NCBI GenBank assembly: GCA_031424015.1
Contig: JANPGR010000027.1
Coordinates: 1 to 7,438, forward strand
Origin: JANPGR01 sp031424015
Lineage (GTDB): Bacteria; Patescibacteriota; Minisyncoccia; Phycocordibacterales; UBA1006
Direction of reading: 5' to 3'
DNA: 7,438 nucleotides
Position 1 is the first letter of the stretch. Every line of letters starts with the position of its first letter. Both the position numbers and the translations under genes were made by a program. Of this stretch, positions 1 to 6,146 are shown piece by piece. The notes under the pieces are model-generated. The model ran no database searches and had not been told where the DNA came from. It saw only the letters and a program-made list of their open reading frames with translations.

Positions 1-175
1 CACGTGGGGGGCCCGCTTATTTCTCTTTGGGCGTCTCTGTTCGCATCGCTTATATTACTCTAGCTGGTTATTCCCCTGTACCTGTCTGCGTTTTTGCCGG
101 TGGAAAAACCGCCTGTGTCCGGACTTTCCTCTGACTTCTCCGCGAGGAGGGGTCAGCGACTGCGTGTATGCAGGT
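1..175 (-). ncRNA. rnpB: RNase P RNA (M1-like), 5' portion, cut by the left window edge
   Basis: This is the catalytic RNA of ribonuclease P, which removes the 5' leader from precursor tRNAs. Read on the minus strand, positions 132-117 give GAGGAAAGTCCGGAC, the near-invariant conserved region I that forms one strand of helix P4 in bacterial RNase P RNA. Upstream of it, CTGAC (156-152) pairs with GTCAG (135-131) as a P2-like helix closing a small hairpin, CTCC-TCGC-GGAG (149-138). Further downstream, GCGAACAGAGACG (45-33) matches the conserved ACAGA region. The 5' end is inferred from a good promoter just upstream. The 3' half, including the second P4 strand and the P1 partner, lies outside the window. 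No protein is expected here; the open frame at 94-297 on the other strand is antisense to this RNA. The identification rests on recognised consensus blocks, not on a covariance-model search. Confidence 0.87.
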
Positions 176-181
176 ATGTAT

Positions 182-210
182 ATTATGTAGCAACTCTCGT
201 TAAAAGTCAA
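182..210 (-). promoter_or_regulatory. Promoter of rnpB (sigma-70 type)
   Basis: On the minus strand a TTGACT -35 box (210-205) is followed after exactly 17 bases by a CATAAT -10 box (187-182). Both match the sigma-70 consensus in five of six positions. Transcription would begin near 175, just before the predicted 5' end of the RNase P RNA. It is the best promoter in the window and suits a stable RNA gene. Confidence 0.75.
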
Positions 211-229
211 AAAAAAGTTCAAAATCCTA

Positions 230-260
230 TTGCAAAGCTGGAGAAAATGAGTAGTATAGT
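230..260 (+). promoter_or_regulatory. Possible typA promoter
   Basis: TTGCAA (230-235) and TATAGT (255-260) are separated by 19 bases and would give a leader of about 50 nt before the typA ATG. An alternative AT-rich -10 (TTTAAT, 293-298) closer to the start would give a leader of about 15 nt. Neither can be chosen from sequence alone. The intergenic space to rnpB holds nothing else recognisable. Confidence 0.3.
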
Positions 261-319
261 TTGTATCTATTCGTCAATAGTCTATTCATCACTTTAATAA
301 TTTTTATCATCTCATTTCT

Positions 320-2119
320 ATGTCTCGATTCTCAGATATCCGCAACATTGCCATTATTGCCCACGTTGACCACGGCAAAACAACATTAACCGATAAATTA
401 ATGCAATTTTGTGGCGTTTCTGATGATACTGCGACTATGGACTCGAATGCACTCGAAAATGAACGAGGTATCACCATCTATGCAAAGAACACCTGCCTCG
501 TCTGGAAGGATATCAAAATCAACATCGTAGATACACCTGGTCACGCAGACTTTGGATCCGAGGTGGAACGCGTACTTCGTTCTATTGATACCGTGCTCCT
601 CCTGGTTGATGCCCAAGAAGGCCCTATGCCTCAGACGCGATTTGTCCTCAAAAAATCTCTGGAACTCGGACTCAAGCCCATTGTAGTTTTGAATAAAATT
701 GACAAACCAGCATCAGATGCAAAGCGTGTACTCGACGAGGTATATGAACTCTTTTTGGAGCTCGGTGCAGACGAAGACCAGCTCGATTTCCCAATCTTGT
801 ATGCTATCGGACGCGAAGGTGTCGCTATGAGGACTCTGGATGGTGAACGAAAGGATTTGTCACCACTCCTCGATACCGTGCTCGAACACACAACCAATGC
901 AGCGACAACAATTGATGAGCCATTCCAGGCGCAGATATTCAGTCTCGGGTATGACAATTTCCTCGGACGTCTAGCTATCGTGCGTGTATACAAAGGAACC
1001 CTAAAAGACGGAGCAACAATGCTCGTTGGTCGCAGTGATAGCCCGTATCGTTCTGTGCGCGTTACCAAACTCTTTAGCTTTATGGGAACAAAACGCGAAG
1101 AAGTCTCAGAACTGACAGCAGGAGATATCGGTATCGTCGCTGGAATAGCAGATGCATATATCGGCGAGACAATCGCAATGGATCCATCAACAGAGTTTAT
1201 GCACACGATCGATGTAGACGAACCAACCATCTCGATGAGTATTATGGCGAATGATTCACCATTTGCCGGCAAGGAGGGCAAATTTGTAACAGGTCGCCAA
1301 ATCCGCGAACGTCTGATGCGAGAGCTAGAAACAAACGTAGGAATGCGTGTTGATTTTCACGATGATGGTACTGGGACACTCTGTGGTCGTGGGGAATTAC
1401 ACATTGCTGTATTACTCGAAATGATGCGACGTGAAGGATTCGAATTGGCTATCTCGCAACCTCAGGCTATCATCCATGTGGATGCAAATGGCAACAAGAC
1501 AGAACCATTCGAAGAAGTCACCGTAGACGTACCTACAGAATTCTCTGGTAGCGTTATCGATACCCTCAACCGCCGCAAGGGGCTCTTGACCAATATGACA
1601 GAACGCGACGGGACTACTCGACTGATATTTGAAATCCCTACTCGTGGGCTGATCGGATATCGTGGACAGTTTACTATCCTGACCAAAGGTCTCGGGATAT
1701 TGGCTGCTCGATTCGTAGAATTCCGTGATCACGTAGGCGAGATAAAGAAACACGAAACAGGATCAATGATATCAATGATCGCAGGAGCGTCATCAGGATA
1801 TGCACTGTGGAATTTGCAAGATCGTGGAGTGCTCTATATCGGTCACGCGGAGCCTGTATACGAAGGAATGGTAATAGGGAACACGAGCAAAGGAGAGGAA
1901 ATGTCAGTAAACCCAGTAAAGGGAAAGAACTTGTCCAATGTGCGTTCTTCGGGGAATGATGATGCTATCACCCTCGTACCGCCATACACACTCTCTATCG
2001 AACGCGGTATGGAACAAATGAAAGATGACGAACTCCTCGAAATCACACCAAAGTCTATCCGCCTCCGAAAGCAATATCTCAACGAATCAGATCGTGCAAA
2101 AGCAAAGACAAAGAAATAA
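320..2119 (+). CDS. typA: Ribosome-binding translational GTPase TypA/BipA
   Basis: The 599-residue product is close to the usual 600-615 of the TypA/BipA family, an EF-G-like GTPase that binds the ribosome and is linked to large-subunit assembly and stress or cold adaptation in other bacteria. The G domain is complete: G1 AHVDHGKTTL (about 14-23), switch I RGITI (49-53), G3 DTPGH (71-75) and G4 NKID (125-128). The beta-barrel domain II and EF-G-like domains follow. The BipA-type signature RGLIGYRGQF appears near residues 440-450. The C-terminal BipA domain ends with the family-typical DDELLEITPKSIRLRK. The ATG at 320 places the first residues exactly as expected for the family. No Shine-Dalgarno sequence precedes it; the leader is pyrimidine-rich (CTCATTTCT). 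It is divergent from rnpB and closed by a hairpin terminator. Arg uses mostly CGN codons and Leu mostly CTC, unlike the next gene. Stop codon TAA. Confidence 0.97.
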   Translation: MSRFSDIRNIAIIAHVDHGKTTLTDKLMQFCGVSDDTATMDSNALENERGITIYAKNTCLVWKDIKINIVDTPGHADFGSEVERVLRSIDTVLLLVDAQEGPMPQTRFVLKKSLELGLKPIVVLNKIDKPASDAKRVLDEVYELFLELGADEDQLDFPILYAIGREGVAMRTLDGERKDLSPLLDTVLEHTTNAATTIDEPFQAQIFSLGYDNFLGRLAIVRVYKGTLKDGATMLVGRSDSPYRSVRVTKLFSFMGTKREEVSELTAGDIGIVAGIADAYIGETIAMDPSTEFMHTIDVDEPTISMSIMANDSPFAGKEGKFVTGRQIRERLMRELETNVGMRVDFHDDGTGTLCGRGELHIAVLLEMMRREGFELAISQPQAIIHVDANGNKTEPFEEVTVDVPTEFSGSVIDTLNRRKGLLTNMTERDGTTRLIFEIPTRGLIGYRGQFTILTKGLGILAARFVEFRDHVGEIKKHETGSMISMIAGASSGYALWNLQDRGVLYIGHAEPVYEGMVIGNTSKGEEMSVNPVKGKNLSNVRSSGNDDAITLVPPYTLSIERGMEQMKDDELLEITPKSIRLRKQYLNESDRAKAKTKK

Positions 2120-2125
2120 ATATAT

Positions 2126-2164
2126 AAAGACAAAACACAGCTACAATGACTGTGTTTTGTTTTT
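2126..2164 (+). terminator. Intrinsic terminator after typA
   Basis: ACAAAACACAG (2130-2140) and CTGTGTTTTGT (2150-2160) form a perfect 11-bp stem with a 9-nt loop. The stem extends through a G-U pair into AAA/TTT, and the downstream side is T-rich (GTTTTGTTTTT). It starts seven bases after the typA stop. The A-rich upstream flank means it could also act on transcripts from the other strand. It separates typA from the downstream gene. Confidence 0.85.
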
Positions 2165-2186
2165 GAAAATTTCTGTGTATTATATA
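2157..2186 (+). promoter_or_regulatory. Possible promoter of the 2191 gene, nearly leaderless
   Basis: Only 26 bases lie between the terminator and the next ATG. They contain TATTAT (2178-2183) and TATATA (2181-2186), with TTGTTT (2157-2162) as a weak -35 inside the terminator arm. If used, transcription would start within a few bases of the ATG. No Shine-Dalgarno sequence is present. The call is weak because the region is AT-rich and such boxes arise by chance. Confidence 0.3.
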
Positions 2187-2190
2187 GAGT

Positions 2191-3174
2191 ATGAACAAGA
2201 TAAAAATATTTATTTGTGTAATCTTTTTACTGCCAATGTTTGCTTTTGCAACAAGGTTAGAGTATAAAGAATTAGATCAAAAAGTGGACCTCTTAACAGA
2301 GAGAGTTTTTTTGAGAGAAGGTGTTTATGATAAATTATATGAAGAGTCAAAGAATATAAAGCTTTGGTCTGATGCTATTTTGGCAGGACTCTTGGTTGTT
2401 TTAGGTGTTTTTATAGAGAGTAGATATAAGCGCATTCTATCCATGAAAGAAGCTATAGATTCCGCAAAAAAAGTGATGTCAAAAACATCAGAAGAGTTTA
2501 AAAGAGTAGAGGGTTTAGCCTTAGCATCATCGGAGTCCTGCAAGGAGTCCATAAAAACAGCATCAGAAGAACGTAATAAGGTAGAAGAGCTAAAGAAAGA
2601 AATAGAAGATTTTTTAAATGATAAGAGTGGTGAGTTTTATAAAAGAATTCGCCATGAAGAGGATAGGTCTCTTTTACAGAGACTTGTAGAAGAACCAAAT
2701 GATATAGAAAATATTGGTAATATTTTACTTGGTAGAAAAATTAATCCTGTGTTGTTTCCTGTGTTTGAACAAGCATGTGAAAATCTTGGTAGTAAATTAG
2801 AGAAAAAAAATAGTATTGCTGACTATATTAGCTTGGCAATTCAACATTTCCCATTAGAGTCTCTTAAGAGTGGCACTATTTATCCTTTCTTGTCTAGTAA
2901 TTTTAGGCAGAGCCATGTTAATTGTATGTTTTTGCCAGATATAAAGAGTTTTATTCCAGCGGTTATTGAGTTTTCTAAAGAAGATAAGGGATTAATTCTA
3001 AATAAGACAGTTGCTTATATTTATAAAGTAGAAAGATTTAAAAATAATCCAGATCAAAGCTTTTTAGACCCTGTAAAAGAATATAAAGCATCAAATCCTT
3101 CTGTACTGTTTGAGGAGGGTGTAGAGGCCGATCTTTTAACGCTTGAGTATAAAGAATGGGTGAGTGGTTTGTAG
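2191..3174 (+). CDS. Hypothetical membrane-anchored coiled-coil protein, foreign composition
   Basis: I do not recognise the family of this 327-residue protein. The first 20 residues are a short basic start and a hydrophobic stretch ending in AFA, followed by T; this reads as a signal peptide with a signal peptidase I site or as a first membrane helix. A second hydrophobic segment (about 60-75, AILAGLLVVLGVFIE) is followed by basic residues (RYKR), so the bulk is probably cytoplasmic. Residues about 85-150 are rich in Lys, Glu, Ser and Ala with coiled-coil character. The remaining 175 residues look mostly helical, without catalytic motifs I can name. The layout (membrane anchor, coiled coil, helical C-terminal domain) suits a scaffold or sensor, which is inference only. 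The gene is visibly AT-richer than typA and topA, prefers AGA for Arg and TTA for Leu, and probably arrived by transfer. It lies between a terminator and a convergent topA, so it is its own unit. Stop codon TAG. Confidence 0.8.
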   Translation: MNKIKIFICVIFLLPMFAFATRLEYKELDQKVDLLTERVFLREGVYDKLYEESKNIKLWSDAILAGLLVVLGVFIESRYKRILSMKEAIDSAKKVMSKTSEEFKRVEGLALASSESCKESIKTASEERNKVEELKKEIEDFLNDKSGEFYKRIRHEEDRSLLQRLVEEPNDIENIGNILLGRKINPVLFPVFEQACENLGSKLEKKNSIADYISLAIQHFPLESLKSGTIYPFLSSNFRQSHVNCMFLPDIKSFIPAVIEFSKEDKGLILNKTVAYIYKVERFKNNPDQSFLDPVKEYKASNPSVLFEEGVEADLLTLEYKEWVSGL

Positions 3175-3207
3175 ATTCTCACGAGAAACACAAAACTGTT
3201 TGCTAGG

Positions 3208-3246
3208 TTTTTTTTGCCGGTTTTGCCGGAGGCAAAACCGGCAAAA
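3208..3246. repeat. Perfect 16-bp hairpin with T-tract on its 5' side
   Basis: TTTTGCCGGTTTTGCC (3212-3227) and GGCAAAACCGGCAAAA (3231-3246) are exact complements around a 3-nt loop (GGA). The arm contains TTTTGCC twice in tandem, separated by GG. It sits between the convergent 3' ends of the hypothetical gene and topA, where a terminator is expected. However, the eight Ts (3208-3215) lie before the stem on the plus strand and become As after the stem on the minus strand. It is therefore not a canonical intrinsic terminator in either direction, although it may still mark or protect 3' ends. Confidence 0.7.
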
Positions 3247-3268
3247 TCATAGTGCCCTATCAATAGAC

Positions 3269-3393
3269 TTCTTTCAAAACCTTCCAAAACACGAGTCATA
3301 GCTCTCATCCTCGTCGACCACAGCCCTTTATGAGCAAGATCTCACCACTGGTGTTGTCGATTGCGGATAGGTTTTCTCAGTGTTTTGAAAGAA
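3269..3393 (+). repeat. Structured repeat element, copy A (candidate novel RNA)
   Basis: This is one of two related elements flanking topA; strand is given by the shared orientation and the transcribed strand is unknown. An outer stem of 12 perfect pairs (3269-3280 with 3382-3393) encloses a conserved 5' block (3279-3309, containing AAAACACG, TCATAGC and CTCATC) and a conserved 3' block (3361-3380, containing GATAGGTTTT). Inside, ATCC (3307-3310) pairs with GGAT (3365-3368), and TCGAC (3314-3318) pairs with GTCGA (3356-3360), extended past a 2-nt bulge by CAC/GTG. A small hairpin GAG/CTC (3293-3295 with 3302-3304) presents a TCATAG loop. Copy B forms the same helices with different bases. The element ends 15 bases beyond the topA stop, so the topA transcript probably runs into it. 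I cannot name the family. Confidence 0.7.
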
Positions 3394-3407
3394 TTCTAAT
3401 TTACAAT

Positions 3408-5789
3408 TTAGACCGCATCCTCCAGAGTAATATCATCAAATGGTTTTGTCGTTTGCAGGTACACTCTGCGGAGGCCTATTTTTTTGAATACGCCTTTTTT
3501 GTCTTGATAGATCGAAATCATTTTTTTCGTTTTTGGATTGACGCCTACTTCGCGCATCGCTGAGGTGCCACGTGGCAAGGCTTTTGGAGTATTGATCAAT
3601 TCCAGTGCTCGCTCGAGCGTGACCGTATACGGGTCATCAGCACCTTTGAGCGATCGGAATTCACGTTCACGTCCGACGTAGGGTCCGAATCGACCGGTAT
3701 TCGCGATTACAGGTTTGCCTGACTCTGGGTCTGTGCCGAGATCTCGTGGTAGTGCCAACAGGTGCAGGGCTGTTTCGAGCGTGACGTCTTCGGGCTTCAT
3801 TTTGGGTGCGAGGCTCGCCCTCTTTGGATTTTCTTTTTCAATTTTTATTTTTTCTTTTCCGTTTTTGAGTGTGGTTTTTACTTCGCGTTCGATGACACTG
3901 CCGAGTTGGACATAGGGTCCAAATTTACCAGACAATACATAAATAGGCAATCCTGATGTTGGGTCGATTCCGATAGGGGTTTGTTCTCGGATTGCTGTCC
4001 CGTCCAGAGTCAGTGCACCATTACAATCAGGATATCGAGAGCAAGACAAGAATTTTCCTCCACGGCCGAGTTTGATTTTCATCGGACTGCCACAATCGGG
4101 GCATATATGCTGCACATCTGCATCTCCGAGGTCGGTTGCTTTTGCGAGTTCCTGATCCTTTTTCTCGACTGCAGTGTGGAGGGGCCAATACCAGTGGCTC
4201 AGCACCTTTGCGTATTCTTTTGTTCCTTCTGCTATTTCGTCTAATTCCGTTTCCATATCCGCAGTAAATGAATCAGAAATATACTCCCCGAAATGCTGTT
4301 CGAGAAAACTCGAAACAACATCACCTGTATCAGTCGGTGTCAGTGTGCGTCCAACCCTCTCTACATAATTTCTCTCGACTAGTGTTTCGATTGTCGATGC
4401 ATAGGTCGAAGGTCTACCAATTCCTCGTTTTTCTAATTCTTTGATCAATCCTGCTTCGCTGTATCTGTTGGGTGGGGTTGTATATTTTTCTTCGCTCACG
4501 AGTTCATCCAGTTTCAGCACGTCGCCTGATGTGACCTGTGGTAGTTCTACGTCTTCGCCTCGTGCTGCCGTGTCGATACGCATCCAGCCTGCTTCGATGA
4601 TACGATGACCATTCGCGCTGAAAATGTATTCAGTCCCGCCACAAGGCAACACTGATTGTATACTGGTTTTCTCGATTTCTGCTGCGATCATCTGACTCGC
4701 TATTGCACGAGACCAGATCATTTGGTACAGAGAATACTCATCAGGATTCAGCCCTGCCGAGGTTTTTTTGCAAGACGTCGGACGGATTGCCTCGTGGGCT
4801 TCTTGGGCGTTTTTGGATTTGGTTGCGTAACTCCTTTTTGCTACATATTTGTTGCCGACTTCGTTCGTAATATAGGATAGGATATCAGCCTGTGCCTGAC
4901 TCGAGAGGTTAGTACTGTCGGTACGCATATAGCTGATGTGGCCCTGTTCGTACAGTTTCTGTGCTGCTTGCATCGTGCGACGCGGAGAGAATCCTAGGCG
5001 ACTCGAAGCAGCCTGTTGTAATGTGGATGTGGTGAATGGTGGTTTGGGTAGTCGCTCTGCGCTGGATACCTTTACCGCAGAAACGGTCCAAGTGTGAGAT
5101 CTGCCTGCAATTGCTACATCTGACCAGATCTCCTTGTCTGAAAATTCTGTCGTACAGCTGAGGCGGATTGCATCACGAGAATGATGAGTATCCGCATGCA
5201 GGAGCCCGTACCATTCAGGAATAAACGCACGGATTTCACGTTCGCGTTCCATGAGGATTCGAAGAGCAGGGGACTGTACGCGTCCAGCAGACAGTCCATA
5301 GCGGACCTTTTTCCAGATGAGGCCAGACAGGTCATATCCCATCAGACGGTCCAGAACTCGGCGAGCCTCTTGGGCTTTTCGCAAATTCTGGTCTATTTCT
5401 CTGGGATTTTTGACGGCTTTTTGCACTGCTGATTCGGTAATTTCGTTGAATGTTATGCGTTTTATTGGGGTGGATTTCTTTGTCATTCCTGTTGTCAGGA
5501 CTTCGGCGATGTGCCAGGCGATCGCCTCACCCTCGCGGTCGGGGTCGGGCGCGAGGAGGATTTCGTCAGATTTCTTTGCTGCTGCGATCAGGTCATCAAC
5601 CACGCGATGTTTGCCCAGGGAAACCTCGTACATCGGAGTAAAATCGTGATCGATATCAATTGCGTTTTTGTTCTGTTTTGGGAGGTCGCGAATATGTCCG
5701 ACAGATGCCATTACGGTATATCCTGGACCTAAATATTTGCCGACGGACTTTATTTTACTAGGAGACTCTACAATGACGAGTGTGCGCAT
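3408..5789 (-). CDS. topA: DNA topoisomerase I (type IA, omega protein)
   Basis: The enzyme relaxes negative supercoils by cutting and passing single strands, with Mg2+ held by its Toprim domain. The 793-residue length is normal for bacterial TopA. The Toprim domain starts at residue 3, with Glu8 in VIVESPSKIKS and the acidic triad Asp82, Asp84 and Glu86 in APDPDREGEA. The catalytic tyrosine is Tyr287 in HISYMRTDS. The conserved AGRVQSPAL (168-176) and AQEAHEAIRPT (328-338) are present. One C4 zinc ribbon follows (Cys563, Cys566, Cys583, Cys589), where E. coli TopA has several. It is followed by topoisomerase C-terminal repeats containing GKFGPYV and GRFGPYVG, then a basic tail. The ATG is fixed by the Toprim start. 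No Shine-Dalgarno sequence is seen. The gene is convergent with 2191-3174, divergent from ndk, and bracketed by repeat copies A and B. Stop codon TAA. Confidence 0.97.
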   Translation of the reverse strand: MRTLVIVESPSKIKSVGKYLGPGYTVMASVGHIRDLPKQNKNAIDIDHDFTPMYEVSLGKHRVVDDLIAAAKKSDEILLAPDPDREGEAIAWHIAEVLTTGMTKKSTPIKRITFNEITESAVQKAVKNPREIDQNLRKAQEARRVLDRLMGYDLSGLIWKKVRYGLSAGRVQSPALRILMEREREIRAFIPEWYGLLHADTHHSRDAIRLSCTTEFSDKEIWSDVAIAGRSHTWTVSAVKVSSAERLPKPPFTTSTLQQAASSRLGFSPRRTMQAAQKLYEQGHISYMRTDSTNLSSQAQADILSYITNEVGNKYVAKRSYATKSKNAQEAHEAIRPTSCKKTSAGLNPDEYSLYQMIWSRAIASQMIAAEIEKTSIQSVLPCGGTEYIFSANGHRIIEAGWMRIDTAARGEDVELPQVTSGDVLKLDELVSEEKYTTPPNRYSEAGLIKELEKRGIGRPSTYASTIETLVERNYVERVGRTLTPTDTGDVVSSFLEQHFGEYISDSFTADMETELDEIAEGTKEYAKVLSHWYWPLHTAVEKKDQELAKATDLGDADVQHICPDCGSPMKIKLGRGGKFLSCSRYPDCNGALTLDGTAIREQTPIGIDPTSGLPIYVLSGKFGPYVQLGSVIEREVKTTLKNGKEKIKIEKENPKRASLAPKMKPEDVTLETALHLLALPRDLGTDPESGKPVIANTGRFGPYVGREREFRSLKGADDPYTVTLERALELINTPKALPRGTSAMREVGVNPKTKKMISIYQDKKGVFKKIGLRRVYLQTTKPFDDITLEDAV

Positions 5790-5861
5790 ATCTCTGTAAC
5801 GTACACGAAAACTGTCACATTTGCAAATTTTTATACATATATATTGTATTTGTATAGCATG

Positions 5862-5883
5862 TTGACTGCTTTGTATTAGTCAA
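5862..5883. repeat. Inverted repeat in the topA-ndk intergenic region
   Basis: TTGACT (5862-5867) and AGTCAA (5878-5883) form a 6-bp inverted repeat with a 10-nt spacer, about 75 bases upstream of topA in an AT-rich stretch (5821-5860). Each arm also resembles a -35 box, one on each strand, but neither has a convincing -10 at normal spacing. It could be an operator for topA or chance. Nothing else is recognisable between the topA start and copy B. Confidence 0.3.
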
Positions 5884-5906
5884 GATTTGAGTATCTGTTT
5901 TAGATA

Positions 5907-6036
5907 GGGATTCTGTGTTACCTTGCAAAAACACGCATCATAGCGCTCATCTCAGCGATAGATAACCTTTTGTCAACATAATACATATCAGAGTTATCGC
6001 TTCCGATAGGTTTTTTCCAGATAACACAGCAGTCCC
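5907..6036 (+). repeat. Structured repeat element, copy B (candidate novel RNA)
   Basis: This is the second copy of the element seen at 3269-3393, in the same orientation. The outer stem is CTGTGTTA (5913-5920) with TAACACAG (6022-6029), lengthened beyond a small internal loop by GGGAT (5907-5911) with GTCCC (6032-6036, one G-U pair). The conserved 5' block is at 5920-5951 and the 3' block, with GATAGGTTTT, at 6001-6020. The inner stem is AGCGAT (5954-5959) with ATCGCT (5996-6001), continued by AAC/GTT after a 4-nt bulge. The small hairpin keeps G5935-C5946 and replaces the A-U pair of copy A by C5936-G5945. It lies about 118 bases before the topA ATG and 110 bases before the ndk ATG, so it could belong to either leader or be independent. 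I see no promoter or terminator that settles this. Confidence 0.7.
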
Positions 6037-6088
6037 ATGAGAATGAGTGTATTTTTGAAAAATCTGTGAATTAGGACATCCAGAAATT

Positions 6089-6132
6089 TAGTCGTATACT
6101 CTCTGTAGTCGTAATACTATTGTAACTATAAC
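6089..6132 (+). promoter_or_regulatory. Possible ndk promoter region with a tandem near-repeat
   Basis: TAGTCGTATACT (6089-6100) is repeated as TAGTCGTAATACT (6106-6118), 17 bases on. TATACT (6095-6100) and TATAAC (6127-6132) are both acceptable -10 boxes; the second would give a leader of only about 8 nt before the ndk ATG. The -35 boxes are poor. The repeat could be two stacked promoters or a binding site for a regulator. Confidence 0.35.
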
Positions 6133-6146
6133 ATTATTTCACCTCT

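Noticed and set aside
94..297. 67-codon open frame on the plus strand
   Set aside because: It overlaps rnpB in antisense and the rnpB promoter, has no ribosome site and shows no protein-like pattern.
3269..3393. Integron attC site
   Set aside because: The outer arms lack the conserved RYYYAAC and GTTRRRY core sites, the arms differ between copies, and no integrase or cassette array is present.
3269..3393. Hammerhead ribozyme on the minus strand (GATGAG)
   Set aside because: The CUGAUGAG core is interrupted in both copies and no CGAAAC segment follows at the expected place.
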